Shown: positions 11,406-24,248 of the stretch, in pieces
How positions within the stretch are numbered: the first letter of the stretch is position 1
Layout of the letters: every line of letters starts with the position of its first letter
NCBI GenBank assembly: GCA_029449235.1
Contig: JANATG010000006.1
Coordinates: 744,001 to 808,000 of the forward strand
Direction of reading: 5' to 3'
DNA from: Linnemannia schmuckeri
Lineage: Eukaryota; Mortierellomycota; Mortierellomycetes; Mortierellales; Mortierellaceae
Length of the DNA stretch: 64,000 nucleotides
Notes under the pieces: model-generated
The model's input: only the letters and a program-made list of their open reading frames with translations
Told to the model about the DNA's origin: nothing
Databases searched by the model: none
Program-made: the position numbers and the translations under genes

Positions 11406-14400
11406 TCAAGTCCTCGCTCCAGCGATTCGTTTCCTGTGAAGGCTCAACCTATTCTCGATCGACCGGATCACTATGTCGAATCAGCGAATCAATAATATAA
11501 GTTAATACACATATCCCGCTCACATAGCCCTAATTGGACAAGATCAACAAAAGCACAAGGTTGCTTAACTTACGTTTGTTCAAGATGTCGCGGTCGTCAT
11601 CTTCGATCGCATCGCTTCGTCCGTCCTCTCCGGCACCATCCAAAATCGCATGCAGCATCCAGATCGATGTTTGGTACGACTTTTCACTCTCACCATAGTA
11701 CTCGCTCACCAATTCCTTCAAAGCCGCTGATTTGCTCTATGATGAGACCATTTAGAAATGTGCGGGCTGGTGGTTAGTAAAAATAACAAAAAAAAAAAAT
11801 AAGCTTTTACCACCACAAACAGCATCGATGAAGCCCCAATTTACTTACAAGTTCCAAGGCGCGCTCATAGATCAGCTTCTCGATGACGACGCCGCTTTCG
11901 TCCCGATGGTCGATTCCAGAACGGAGCCTGGCGGCCTCGGCCTTTTCGAGACATTCGTTGAATCGGTCGCGGATCCACTGAACACCGCTGTTGAGTCGCA
12001 TTGATGCCGGCTTGGTATCCTGACGTTTCTCTTCCCAGTAATGCCGAGCAGCATCCATGCCCGCCTGCAACAAGGCAAGCGCGCGGAGGTAAAGAAAGAA
12101 TGCCTCCTCTGCCAAAAGACTATCCCGACTTGGCTCATGGTCTTCTGAAGGCGAAAATCCCATCTCATCCAATGGACGAATACCCTGCATCTTGGAGTCG
12201 GCAAACTGTGAGACCACATAGGCTTTGTGTGCTGTGTCTTCGATGGACTGCAAAACAGGACTCTCCTCTGGTAGCACTTCTGCCGTTCCTCCGCTCTTGT
12301 TGGATGTATCCGCAAATCCAATCAGTGAAGTGTTGCTCTTCCATGAGGGTGGAGACGAGGATGCACCAAAAAGTCGCATAGAAGCCATGGAGATGGCTTT
12401 GGCAAGAGCAGAGGTGGCGCCGCTTTCACGTGGACTTCCAGAACGTACACTCACAGGCGAAGGCAGTGGCTGGATCTGACCCAAGGAAGGTCGCTGCAAC
12501 TGTGGGATAGGTTTGGGTTCCTCTGGTGCCGGGGTGTTTGGTAGAGCAAAAGGCGGTGTTGTTGAGAAGAGGTGTGCATTGGAAGGTGGCGATTGGTTTG
12601 TGGTCGAGTGTGGATAGGGTATAAACGGTGGTGGTGGCGTCCGATAGTTGGTCAACGACGTTGGAATAGGTGGTGAGAGAATGTTGCCCTGCTGATATCC
12701 ATTTTTTGGGCGCGTTGAGCTCGGTGTTGGTGATCCTGCCACCTCTATCATGTCAAATGAAAGCAAGAGTTAGAATTGCTGTCATGTTCATGCCTATAAA
12801 TATTAATTACTGCAAAAATATCAAATAGGCTGAATTCTTACCATCCGCAAGCACATTCAACTCCACAGCACGCTTCTCGATGACAACATAGTCTGTATCC
12901 AAGAGAGAATCGTCTTCTGGTGCGCTGTACCGACGTGCAACATCTGGAATTCCGACAAGCGTATTACGACGGTACGGTTGTGACGAGGGCTGTTGTGTCA
13001 ATGCCCGGTTGGAAGGGTCCGTTGAGCCAATATCCGTAGTTCGCGTACGCCGGTTAGAAGAATTGATGGGTAGTGAAGATGGTTGAGCCTGGTAATCTGT
13101 GTGCGAAGGTTGATTGCCGAGCCCATTTACATACGCGTGATGAGATTTTGGCGACGAAAGAGGTAGTTGAAGAGGAGGTCGACTATCAGGAGCGGACGAA
13201 GGCGATCCGCTCCGGATCGACCTTGGCCTTGACCGAAGAGGGGTCTCGATGACCCTATCAGAGGGCTCTCGTATATGACCCATACTTGGTGTCCGCCTGT
13301 CGCTCCTGTCCCGCTGCGATGATGAATCGTAATAGTGCCGTGAGGAGTCGGGGACTGATGATTTCCGGGAAGATTCCACTGGAAAGGGGTCGTTCCTAGC
13401 AAAATCCTGTCCAGACGCGCCACTCCGAGATGACCGAGACCTGACACGAGGTGCCAGGTTGGAGACTGTTGGATTCATAAAGAACTCTTCAAACGATATT
13501 CTCTCTACCGGATTCCGTTTTAGAAGCTGTCGGATTAAATCCTTGATATCGTCGCTAATAGGGATGATATTGGCGTGGCTGTGGGGAGATGATCCAGATC
13601 GGTCGTCAGTGACAGTTTCTCCAGGAAAGGTGATTGCGTCCTGTGCCTTCTCTATCCGTTTGAGGAGCTCGACGTGGTTTTGCGCCCTAAATGGTGGTTT
13701 TCCTGTGCACATCTCGTACAAAACAGTGCCAACACTCCACAGATCAGCCTTGGCGTCGTATTTTTCATAGCGGAGAATCTCTGGTGCCATATAAAGTGGT
13801 GAACCGCAAAGTGTTTCTGCCAAGCTAAGGTGAGGCAATGAGCGAGCGAATCCAAAGTCTGCAATTTTGAGCACAGGCAACCCATATCCGCTTCCTTCCT
13901 TTGCATTACTCGATGGGTGCAAAAGTAAGTTCTAGCAGAGGAAAGAAACCCACCGAAAAAAAAAGAATGAGAACATGGTTTTGTAATATGGCGCGACAGG
14001 GGGGTAGCTCCTGGAAAAAAAAGGAAAAAAAGGTTTCGATGAAAGCCCCCTTTTACCTGCGGCTTGAGATCCCGATGAATGAGATTCTTAGACCGAAGGA
14101 ACTCCAGAGCGGATGCTACATAATAGGAATACCAGAAAGATAAGCAACAAAGAAATGAGCCTTGACGAACAGTCGATCATCCTATCGTTGCACTAGAGCA
14201 GCAATAAGAATAACAAAAAAAAGAGAAAGCATATGAACATTTGAACATACCCAACTGCTTTAAGAAATGACGAACGACAACTTCATGGAGACCACCGCCT
14301 GGAGGAGAAGGCAACGACGGAGGTCCATCGCCCTTCCTCTTGATGTACTGCGAAAGGTCTCCTTGTGAGCAGTACTCCATGACTAGATGGATGTGAGTCT

Positions 14401-15008
14401 CAGTTTCCTGTAGAGAGAGCAGGAGGAATAAAGCAAAATAACGAATGAGTAAGTTAGCATATGTGACAATAACAAGTGAAAGAAAGACGCACAACGGAAC
14501 GTCTTCTTGCTCCATGTGTTATTATTAACTGCAGCAGTGGTGAAAGGATACAAACTTCATTTTTCATTTACCCTGCAGTCGACAAGGGCGACAATATGAT
14601 CATGTCGAATGCCCTTGAGAATGTTGATCTCGCTGGCGAGATTCTCGAGCAGCTTCTTTGTTAGTTTGGAACGAAGGACAGATTTGATGGCGACAGGTTC
14701 TTTTGTCACCTAATAGATAAGAGGAGGATATTAAAGCTTCAAATGGTCAATCGATGAAATAAATGTTGATTGCAATGCAATGCAACAACACATATCGCCA
14801 GGAAGGCAAGGTTGCCAAGGCCAAAGAACGGAGTTGTAAAAAGCAAAATTGAAAAGTCGAAGGCGCCACCTCCACCACTCTACGCGTGTGGACTCACCCT
14901 GTGATGGCCTTTGTAGACGGTTGCAAAGGATCCTCGGCCAATCTCGTACTCGACAATATAGTCTCCCACTTGAGTAGCCTCTGGAGCAGCTTTTGCGGTG
15001 CTGGCCAT
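11406..15008 (-). CDS. atg1: Autophagy-initiating serine/threonine kinase Atg1 (ULK/unc-51)
   Basis: Eight exons, in coding order: 15008-14898, 14709-14572, 14407-14251, 14115-14057, 13931-12842, 12744-11849, 11736-11574, 11470-11406; 892 residues. The N-terminal kinase domain (about 16-308) shows the Gly loop GRGSFATVYKG, VAIK with Lys46, catalytic HRDLKPQN, DFGFARS and the Atg1-typical CGSPLYMAPE. A long Ser/Pro/Arg-rich disordered middle follows. The segment DYVVIEKRAVELN carries YVVI, which aligns with the Atg8-interacting motif of yeast Atg1 (YVVV). The C-terminal tandem-MIT region (about 640-892) includes LAEEAFFLYLRALALLQ and ends with SIENRL. In yeast this region binds Atg13 and Atg17. 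Role by family: the Atg1 complex starts autophagosome formation at the pre-autophagosomal structure. The last exon (65 nt) was chosen because it keeps frame and gives the family-like ending. Divergent from gfa1. Confidence 0.93.
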
Positions 15009-16487
15009 GGTGGCGATGTAAATAGGCTTTTTTGGCTTTGTTCGTTAGAATGGAAGTCGAATAAAAAACGAGGACAGGTAAAAGGAAGGTGAGGATGGCG
15101 AGAGGGCGGTTTGAATAAAGAGAGACTATAGAAGTTAAGTTGCTAATGTGGAAGGAGATGGGTCTTTCAATGGTGATAAGAAGTAGTTGTTGATGACAAA
15201 CGGTGGAGAAAGAAGTGCGGGTGTAGTATGTGTGAGTAAGAGGTGTCTGAAGGAGAAAGTTGGGTGGCAAAGGGCAAAGTGCCTTTCCCCACCCCATGGC
15301 ACTTTTTTTGAAAACCTCAGGCGCAGTCACTCAGAGCAAGGTAGAGTCACGTGGATTTCATCGCACCATCTGGTTCTTGCTCAGCCTATCGCAGAATGAA
15401 GACGTAACATGCCTCTACAAAGTGGGACCATATTTAAAGACGTCAGGGAGTGAGCAGAGAGAAAAATCAGTTCTTTTTTCATTAGCCTTTACCGTCATCC
15501 GTCATCTGTGAGAAACGGCCTGCAATTGAGTATCATGATAGTAAAAAAAAAATACAGAGGCACAAATCCTGAGGAGCGGCAATTGGTGTAGGTCAACTGC
15601 AAAGCTAGGCATCGCAAACAATGAAGATATCGTACCATCAACTGTCAATAAATGTGTACTTTCCAATTATTGTCTACCCCGAAGGATAAGGCTGACTGTG
15701 TACCGAAAGAAAATGAAAGGTCGAGCATCCAGGTTGGAGACTGAAGCGTCCGTGGGTGCAGTCTTTCATTTTTCGTTCATGAATGAATGAGAGACATGAT
15801 GCGTAAATTTAGAAACCATATTTCTTTTTTTAAACATCGTCCATTGGTGCCTCCAAACGGGAACCTCTCGGGCTGTGTTGTCCTAGCCCGACATACTTTT
15901 GTTCTTGTTGGTTCGAACAAATACAAAAGAGAATTGTGGAAATGAGAAGTAGGACCGGTCAAGAACATCCAGTTGAACCTTCCCTGGCCATAGGTCCTAC
16001 GCCATTCATAACTACATTGTGCTGGATACTCCAGACTTTTGCTGCTGATGATGATGATGACGATGTCAACTAAAAAGAGGAGAAGCAGCTAGGGAGAAAC
16101 GCTCCTATTATTGCTCTATGTTGCTGAAGAGGAGCTACATGTCCTAAGGAACAGGGTAAAAAAAAAGAAAAGAAAAGCAATAGATAAAAGGGGAGGAAAA
16201 AATAAGGAGACTGCAAGTGGGCGGAAGAGGGGGGCAGGTAGGGATGCTCGCACATAAACACGAAAAGGGATGAAGTCAAATCGTTATCCTTCCCGTAACT
16301 CCCGCACCTTAATGCATGTACTGTGTGCATGTTCAATTGACCGACAAATGCAAAGAAGGCATAATTTCGTTTCTTTGAAGCAAAGAAAAGGGCCAGTCAG
16401 ATTCAGTACTTCTGTCCTGTTCACACGCAAGTATGAACAGGAACCCAGAGATGGATGGACAGGAGGTCTCTGTCTTTTTTACTCCTG

Positions 16488-16518
<31 letters not shown>

Positions 16519-17091
16519 GATAAGCATCTCATATAGGAACATGCGAAAGAAAAAGACGGAAAAAAGGGCAAGTGCGTCCGCTGTGTTTTGTGCTTTAACC
16601 AGAGCCAGAGCAAAATGAGCGTGTGAAAATGATAGAAGGGCAATTGAAAGTAATCAAGAAAAGAAAAAAACGCCGATACGATAACCATTTGCCATTCAAT
16701 TAAGATGGGATCGGAAAAAGGTATACTACACTATGGTTCTTTTCAGGACAGCACAGGAAGACAATGGAAGGTAAGGTTTCTGCCTTCTGCCACTGCTTAT
16801 GCTATTGTTATCCATTCAGTCCATCGTGGAAATGGAAATGAATTTCATTGAGTGGATATTATTATTAGCTGACCCTCAGACCAGCCAGGCCTTGAAGACG
16901 AAGAACTATAAAAGGCCAGTCCTCGCCCTTTTCCTCGTCCGTTCTTTTCCCCTCTCACCTCATCCCTTCCCTCCCTCCAAACAATCAACGCTACTTCCTT
17001 TACTTCTTTCTTATATACTTTCTTCACCCTTCCCCTTCACATAACCATAACAACACACTTTGCACAAGTTTGACCTACATACATCTAGACA
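15009..17091. other. Divergent intergenic region between atg1 and gfa1
   Basis: About 2.1 kb shared by two divergent promoters. It holds A runs (16490-16514), GA-rich patches near 16150-16200 and pyrimidine-rich DNA just upstream of gfa1. No coding segment or RNA gene was recognised. A partly palindromic stretch near 15840-15930 was checked as a tRNA and does not fold as one. Confidence 0.6.
16907..16913 (+). promoter_or_regulatory. TATA box candidate of gfa1
   Basis: TATAAAA lies 179 bp upstream of the gfa1 start codon, followed by a C/T-rich leader. Position and context fit a TATA element with a pyrimidine-rich transcription start region. This is inferred from sequence only. Confidence 0.6.
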
Positions 17092-20061
17092 ATGTGTGGA
17101 ATCTTTGCTTACCTCAACTACCTCACTGCCGTCGACCGCCAGACTATTGCCGATATCTTGACCAACGGTCTCAAACGTCTCGAGTACCGTGGATATGACT
17201 CTGCCGGTAAGATCCTCTTCTGTCACTCTCTTAACAAGAATTCTTGCACATGCCCATTGAACAAAAGAAAGAAGAAAAGAGAATAGGAGCGACTTTTTCT
17301 CTCCGATTTCTCCCACACGTTCAGAGCAATTGGGAATGTGTGAAAGGAATAAACCCCCTTTATTCCTTTCACCCTGGAACATTCTTTCACTGGCTAAAAC
17401 TTGCGTATACCAATCAACACAGTACGGAACATGACAACAAAAAAAAAAAAGGCAGTTGCTAGTTGGAACAGTTGCTGGTTGGAACAGCCGGAAGGAGGGG
17501 TGAGAAAGGGAAAGCAAGATGAAAAGCTAACAAAGATGTATGCATTGTATAATGATCACCGCTAATAGGTTTGGCCATTGACGGCGATGGTGAGAAGGAG
17601 GTCTTGATCTACAAGCAGGTCGGAAAGGTCGCCGCCCTCCAGAAGCTCATTAATGAACAGACGACAATCCAGTGGGACCGCACCTTCACTTCTCATTGTG
17701 GCATGGCCCACACTCGCTGGGCAACCCATGGCCAGCCCTCGCCCGTCAACTCCCACCCTCACCGTTCGGACCCCAAGAACGAGTTCACGGTCGTCCACAA
17801 CGGTATCATCACTAACTACCGCGAGCTCCGTCTTGTCCTTGAGAAGAAGGGCTATGCATTTGAGTCTGAGACCGATACCGAGGCCATTGCCAAGCTCGCA
17901 AAGTACATCTGGGACTCCCAGAAGGGCAACAAGCAGCTCACCTTTACCGACCTCGTCAAGGGTGTCGTCAAGGAATTGGTATGTTTTTTTCTTGTTGATC
18001 AATTGTTTATTTTGAAGCGTGGAGATCGGTGTAGGACAACAGTAGGAGTGTGGGCTAACAAACTCTCCTTTGTCCTCGTGGCCATTCGCTTGAACATTAT
18101 AGGAGGGAGCCTTTGCCATGATCTTTAAGTCGGTCCACTTCCCCAACGAAGTCGTCGCCACTCGCCGTGGTTCACCTTTGTTGGTTGGTGTCAAGACCCC
18201 AAAGAAGCTCAAGGTCGACTTTGTCGATGTCGAGTTTGGTGGCATTGCCGAGGAGCGTGATCGTAAGTTCAACCAGCGGGAGCAAAATACAACAATAAGG
18301 AAAGCCTCTTTCGCTATTGTTTTGGCCAATGCACCAATATTCTAATCATGTGTTAATAATATCTCATCATTCAATGGAATTAGTTCCCGGTCAATTGGAT
18401 GCTGCTGCCGCCCCCATGACCGGCCTCGAGGTCCCCAAATTACGTCGTAGCGAGTCCCGCGCCTTCTTAAGCGAGGATGGTCTTCCCCAGCAGATCGAGT
18501 ACTTCTTGGCTTCGGACCCCTCGGCTGTTGTCGAGCATACCAAGACTGTCTTGTACCTCCTTGATGACGATATTGCCAACATCCGCGAGGGTGAGCTCCG
18601 CATTCACCGTCTCCGCCGCGACGACGGTATCTCGTCGATCCGCTCCATCCAGACCTTGGAGATTGAGTTGGCCGAGATCATGAAGGGATCCTTTGACCAC
18701 TTCATGCAGAAGGAAATTTATGAGCAGCCCGAGTCTGTTGTCAACACCATGCGTGGTCGTGTCAACTTCGACAACCACAAGGTCACTCTGGGTGGTCTCA
18801 AGACTTACTTGCCCACCATCCGCCGCTGCCGTCGCATTGTGTTCATTGCCTGCGGAACCTCCTACCACAGTGCTCTTGCTGTAAGTGTTTTCTTTCTTTC
18901 TTTGCTCCTTCATGTTAATATGGTTCTGAGCATAAACGGAACGTAGTGATTCATCTTTGTTCCAATGTGCCAATGTTAAAATAGACGCGCGCAATCTTTG
19001 AGGAGTTGACCGAGATCCCAGTCTCGACTGAGTTGGCCAGTGACTTTTTGGATCGCAAGACTCCGATTTTCCGTGATGATGTCTGTGTCTTCATCTCCCA
19101 GTCTGGAGAGACTGCCGATACGATCCTCGCCATGAGATACTGCCTCGAGCGTGGTGCCCTCTGCGTCGGTGTTACCAACACTGTCGGATCCTCTATCTCC
19201 CGCGAGTCCCATTGCGGTGTCCACATCAACGCTGGACCCGAGATCGGTGTCGCCTCCACCAAGGTAAGCTTAGCTTTGCTTCTATTCTCTCTTGTATTTT
19301 CTTTTTCCTTGTCTTTTTTTTTCTTCTTTTGCTGTCTTGTCGCTGTCCTGCTGTCTTGTCGCTTCTTATTTTCTTATTTCCATTCTATCTTCCTACTTAA
19401 ACATGTAATTAACTCCTCAACTTTCCCATTCCGAAACCATTAGGCATACACGTCGCAGTACATTGCGTTGGTGATGATTGCCATCCAACTCTCAGAAGAC
19501 CGCACTTCAATGACTGAGCGTCGCAACGAGATCATCAACGGGCTCCATGCTCTCCCTGGACACATCAAGGAGGTCTTGGCGATTGACCAGGACCTTCAGC
19601 GTCTTGCGCGCGATGTTCTTCACAAGGAGAAGTCTCTCCTCATCATGGGTCGTGGTTTCCAGAATGCCACCTGTCTCGAGGGCGCGTTGAAGATCAAAGA
19701 GGTGTCATACATGCATAGTGAGGGTATTCTTGCTGGAGAGCTCAAACACGGGCCCTTGGCGCTTGTAGATGAGAACATGCCTGTGATCTTGATCATGACC
19801 CGGGACTCGTTGTACCCTAAGGTCCGGTCTGCGTTGGAGCAAGTCACTGCCCGTAAGGGCCAGCCGATTATTATTTGCAACAAGGGCGACGATGCGATCA
19901 GTGACCAGTCCAAGACGATTCGTGTGCCCCAGACGGTCGATTGTCTCCAGGGTCTGTTGACGATCATTCCTTTGCAGTTGTTGTCGTACCATTTGGCTTG
20001 CCTGGCTGGTGTCGATGTTGACTTCCCTCGTAACTTGGCCAAGTCTGTCACTGTCGAGTAA
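17092..20061 (+). CDS. gfa1: Glutamine--fructose-6-phosphate aminotransferase (glucosamine-6-phosphate synthase)
   Basis: Six exons: 17092-17206, 17569-17978, 18103-18262, 18384-18880, 18985-19263, 19444-20061; 692 residues, the usual eukaryotic length. Reaction by family: fructose-6-phosphate plus glutamine gives glucosamine-6-phosphate plus glutamate, the committing step toward UDP-GlcNAc for chitin, N-glycans and GPI anchors. Seen: MCGIFAYLNY with nucleophile Cys2 of the N-terminal (class II) glutaminase; RLEYRGYDSAG; HTRWATHG; HNGIITNYRELR. Two SIS isomerase domains follow, with FIACGTSYHSA, the phosphate-binding SQSGETADT and ASTKAYTSQ, KEVSYMHSEG, and the C-terminal SVTVE that ends with the conserved active-site tail. 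The codon bias toward C/G third positions fits high expression. Intron 1 is much longer than the others (362 bp) and holds a hairpin and a tandem repeat. Confidence 0.97.
17340..17372 (+). promoter_or_regulatory. Perfect 14-bp hairpin in gfa1 intron 1
   Basis: GTGAAAGGAATAAA at 17340-17353 and its exact reverse complement at 17359-17372 flank a CCCCC loop. In the transcript this would form a stem-loop within intron 1. Function unknown; it may affect splicing or be chance. Confidence 0.6.
17454..17485 (+). repeat. 16-bp tandem duplication in gfa1 intron 1
   Basis: AGTTGCTAGTTGGAAC is followed directly by AGTTGCTGGTTGGAAC: two copies with one difference. It lies about 80 bp before the exon 2 acceptor. 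Confidence 0.85.
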
Positions 20062-20233
20062 ACCAACTCAGACGGAACAAATGCTCAATTGATGAAGACC
20101 AACGACCTTTTTTTCGTTTGTTCTTTGACGAGATAACAATCCGTTTTTGAATAGGGTGATCATTCTTTCTTTTCTTTTTTTTTCATGATACTCTTTCCCC
20201 CTTCGCCCAACTTTGTACATTCCCAAACTCATG

Positions 20234-20239
20234 AATAAA
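20234..20239 (+). terminator. Polyadenylation signal candidate of gfa1
   Basis: AATAAA lies 173 bp after the gfa1 stop, downstream of T-rich DNA and about 100 bp before the next gene's start codon. Confidence 0.6.
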
Positions 20240-20340
20240 ATCCATCATTCAAATACAAAAAAACAGCAGTCTCAACTCTTGCTTACTTGCCGATTTGGTT
20301 GAACTTGCGATCCATTCGAATCAGAATCCAAGAGAGCAAC

Positions 20341-21692
20341 ATGTCATTCCCCATTTACGCTCACATGCACCCACATCTCAGGTGTCTGATCACCTCCTTC
20401 CTTCAGCCTACAAAGAGGTTACTGCCACACACGACAACTACCACTCAACTGGCACAACTACACCGCCACGCCTATTCTACAAAAAGAAGCGCACCTGCTA
20501 CTACGCGCACGATAAAGTCCAGTCGAGACTCGGTCTCACCATCTTCCTCCCCCTCAGGACGGTATCGCAGAGATGGGTCAGGCTCGACGGTCTCGGACCT
20601 GAGGAAAATGGTCTTGGACGAAGTGGCCATCCCTGGTCGATATCAGCAATACTTTCGGCCTGATAAGCGCACTACCCGCAAAGCAGTAACGTCTACCATT
20701 TCAGCCCTCTCTCTCTGTTCATCTCTTTTTTTTTTTCTTATTCATTTATTGTCGCTATTTCTCGTAACAAACAAGAGCATTTGACATCAATTTGTTTCGG
20801 TGGTTATACCATATGTAGGAAGGAACGATGTTTTCGATGGATCGATCTAGGTCGCCCAAGAAGGTGTCTGCCGCCAAGTGGAGTCAACACGATAATACCT
20901 TGAAGGGCCTAGTACAGGATGGCGAATCAGACAAGAATATCGATGGTTACGAAAGCACTAGTGAGGGAGGGTCGAGACCATCTTCTTCTGTCTCAAGTAG
21001 GACCTCACGACGAGGGTTTGATAATGTTGGTTGGAGAGCGTTGGAGGAGGCCTATGCTCGAGATGTGCTGCCGCATCCATACTTTCACCAAGACTATCTC
21101 GACATCACCGAGGTAAAACATCATGTTGCTTGAGGCGGATATGCTACTTCGCTGAGACTAGTGCCTAGATAACTTATTGAAGCGGAAGTATACTCTGCTT
21201 GTGATGGGTATGAATAGATTAAACTGCTGCCGGACAGAAAGACCTTCCAGCTATGGTACCGTCCAAAACCCGACGATAGGGTGTCAGCCGTAAGTAAATT
21301 GACAAGAAATAAGCTCATCCAATCCAGACTGTTGCCACCAAAAATTACCTTTTGCATGCCTGACAGCCCCATACCATTTGCTCCTTCATTTTCCATCCTC
21401 GAACAAAAAGGATGAGATAGCAGAGGTGGTAACGAAGCATGGACCTGCATTCAAGGCAATGTTGGCACGACATGCACCCCGATCCTCATCAGCGTCGTCG
21501 AGACTGGTGTTCCAGTTGGTTCGGCAGAGCGATCGGCAGGCAGATATGCCCGATCTTTGGAGAAAATTGGAGGAGCAAGTCGATCTGCATTCAATGCAAA
21601 ACAAAGACAATGTTGACAGCAGCAGCAGCAATGCTGACAAGCAGGAGGTGGTGAGGGCGTCTACTAGAGCAGAGGGTCGTAGAAGAAAATAA
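20341..21692 (+). CDS. Ribosome-binding factor A family protein, probably mitochondrial
   Basis: Four exons: 20341-20685, 20819-21112, 21218-21289, 21411-21692; 330 residues. The N-terminus has no acidic residues for about 60 positions, is rich in Leu/His/Thr/Arg and contains HAYSTKRSA, typical of a mitochondrial presequence. The central ALEEAYARDVLPHPYFHQ followed by YLDITEIKLLPDRKTFQLWY matches the RbfA core, where a conserved 'ITxVxxSPDLxxAxVY' element leads into the KH-like fold. The C-terminal part, KHGPAFKAMLARHA then RLVFQLVRQSD, matches the terminal helix and strand. By family it would bind the small mitoribosomal subunit during 12S/15S rRNA maturation. The region before the domain is Ser/Arg-rich and poorly conserved. 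The start is the first ATG, 279 bp after gfa1. The assignment rests on pattern, so it is moderately sure. Confidence 0.72.
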
Positions 21693-24179
21693 CTCGCTTA
21701 CCTTTTCTTTACATTATCATATATTCGATCGATGCTCTTTGTTGAATTGAGTGGGTGAAGAAGGGTGGCCAAGTGGGCATGGGATGTGTCCGTTGCAACT
21801 GATCCATACGATTGCTTGTATGATGTAGGTAAATGAATAAAATGCCCCACACAAAGAAGCGAACCCCCCTGTTCTATAAGACTCTCTACCCCCTTGTTTT
21901 TCCTCCCTTTCATAGTTCATACTACATCTTCGACACTGTTTCTTGTCGTTGGAACCCAACCCCTCCTTTCTCCAGAGTCCTGACTTGTATCTTTTTCTGG
22001 TATCATCTGGGAAGGGTAAGGGTGGATGGCAAGGGATGGGCGAAAATTAGGGGGCTGAAATGTGGGTTGCTGATAGTTTTGTTCCTTCGGCTGAAACGTC
22101 AAGTCCCAATCCGACACCTCCTTACTTTTTTTGGTGGGCGTCAAATAATGAAAGCCTACATGTACCAACCATCGAAGCATAAGATATGATGCGAGTCATT
22201 AAAGTGAGCGCCCGCATGTCCATCTCCTCCTTTGATGATCCAGGTTAAACAGCTTGAACTATCTACTGGTAGTCAAGACAACGGCTCTTTGATGACACAG
22301 TCTTTTTTTTTCTCTTTTGTTTTGTTTTGTTTGTGCACCTTTGGACAAGAGTGAATTAGTTAGATCTATTTTCCTTTGTGTCCCTCCTGTCTTTGTCTTC
22401 GTCTTTGTCTTTGTCCCTGTCCCATCCCGTCCCATCCCTCAAACCCCTCAACTCTGCCCCCTCTACCTTGTGATCTATCAAGTCAGCAACACATGTTCAC
22501 GCGGATCGCAAATGCTCTCTCTCGCTTTCTGTGCCTTTTTTTTCTGTCTTTTTTTCTTCCGTCATTCCACATAGGTGGGACCAATGTATCATTACTACTC
22601 CTTATCACAATCCCCCCCCCCCCTTTTTTTTGAAGTTTTTGCATGCTTGAATGCTTGGACTATCTCTTTGTCTCTCTCTCTCTCTTTTTCTCGATGTCTA
22701 CCACTGCTACGACTTCTTCCCCTGTCGAGATGTTAAGGGCATGGAAGGATTGAGGAGTGAGCGATGAGGTGATTTAAAAGTAGGCAATGCTGTGTGGTTC
22801 GAGGTCAGCTCTCTTTCCAAAATAAACAACAAACGTCCTGCAAGGTCAACGTGTCCAGACCAAAAATGTTGTTTCTGGCTGCATTGTAGACGTATGCAAT
22901 TGTGTTATCTTCAGCCCATATCGGCGGTTCTAATGCAAAAAGGCAAGGAGAAAGTTGCACTTGAGGGAATCGGGCGCGGCGGGCGGAGAGGATGATGGGC
23001 GATGCTGTTGATTTTTGTTTTTGTTGCAGGAAAGTGACGAGCGGGAATGGAAAAAAAAATGTGGGCACATGGTCAGTGAGTAAACTCTCATTTTTTTTTC
23101 CCTTTCGGCATTTTCTCAAGTCAGCATAGCGTACACGAAAACAAAAAAAATAACGCAATGAAAGATACACTTATGGTAAAGTAAAAAAACTGTGGTCAGA
23201 AGCGGGCGACTGGGCGGATGGGTGAACATGCCAGCAGGCCAAGTTTAATACGAACGTGTGTTCTTTATTTTTCTTCTTTTCTATCTAATGAATAAACCAC
23301 AACACGAAAGCAAAGATGATGAAGCAGGAACCTGAAAGAAATAAAGAGAGTGAGAGGAAAGACAAAAAATCAAAACCCAGCCTTTTTTTCGTTGACTCGA
23401 CAGCATTTGCCAATTGTGTGTGTCTGTGTGTGTGTGGACACTATAGTGGAAAAAAATAAAGGATCGCGTTTTTTTTTTGACCTTGCCATCGTGATTTTGG
23501 TTTCTGAATCCCAGACGAAAGTTCCCCGGGCGTCCCTCTTTATCCTCTTCTCCTTCCCATCGCCACCTGCTCACCTGCCCACACCCCCATGGCGTTGTTG
23601 TTTATCGCGTTTGTAATGGTTTTGTTTTTTTTTTTTTTTTTTTTTTTTAATTTTTTTTAGTTTTGGGACGACGTGGTGGTGGTGTAATGTTAAAAAAACG
23701 AGGGAGTAAGGTATGGTGTATGAAGACGTGTGTTTGGGAAGAAAGGGATGAAGAGAATGGAGAGGGGTCATAGATGGTGTCAGTCAGTCAGCTAGCCAAG
23801 CAAAAAAGGGAACAAAAGACAAAGGTGTGATCGATCATCCATGCAGACGGAAGCGAACAAAAAAAAACAACAAACAGCAACTGCTTTTTTGCATAAGAAC
23901 AAAAAGATATCCGATGAAATGCTTTCATTCATCCAGACATGGGAACGACTTGTATGTGAACCCCTTTTCGTATGGGTGTTGTTCGCTCGTTGGGAATAAC
24001 AACAGCAACAAATATTGAGGGTCAAGAGGGGCGAAAGAGAAAGAAGACTGGCAAAGACGATAGAAAAGGAACGAATGGAAAAGTGACAGACGAAAAGACG
24101 AGAGACATCAGCCGCATGTCAATAACAACGACCACTCTTTTCTGGACAGGGTTGGACTCCCCTGTGAAATGTACCATGT

Positions 24180-24248
24180 GCTCAAACGCAAGGCAAGGCA
24201 AGGCAAAGGCAAGGCGTGGGCATTGGCACGGCATGGCATGGCATGGCA
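24180..24248 (+). repeat. GGCAAGGCAA / GGCATGGCAT short tandem array
   Basis: Imperfect 5-bp units (GGCAA, then GGCAT) run from about 24190 to 24246 in the spacer. No coding or regulatory role is evident. Confidence 0.7.

Noticed and set aside
15840..15960. tRNA-like stretch with GGTTCGAA
   Set aside because: No matching A box or acceptor stem on either strand.
17207..17568. glmS ribozyme or riboswitch in the gfa1 intron
   Set aside because: Only a simple hairpin is visible; no core of the bacterial glmS ribozyme or of a TPP aptamer was found.
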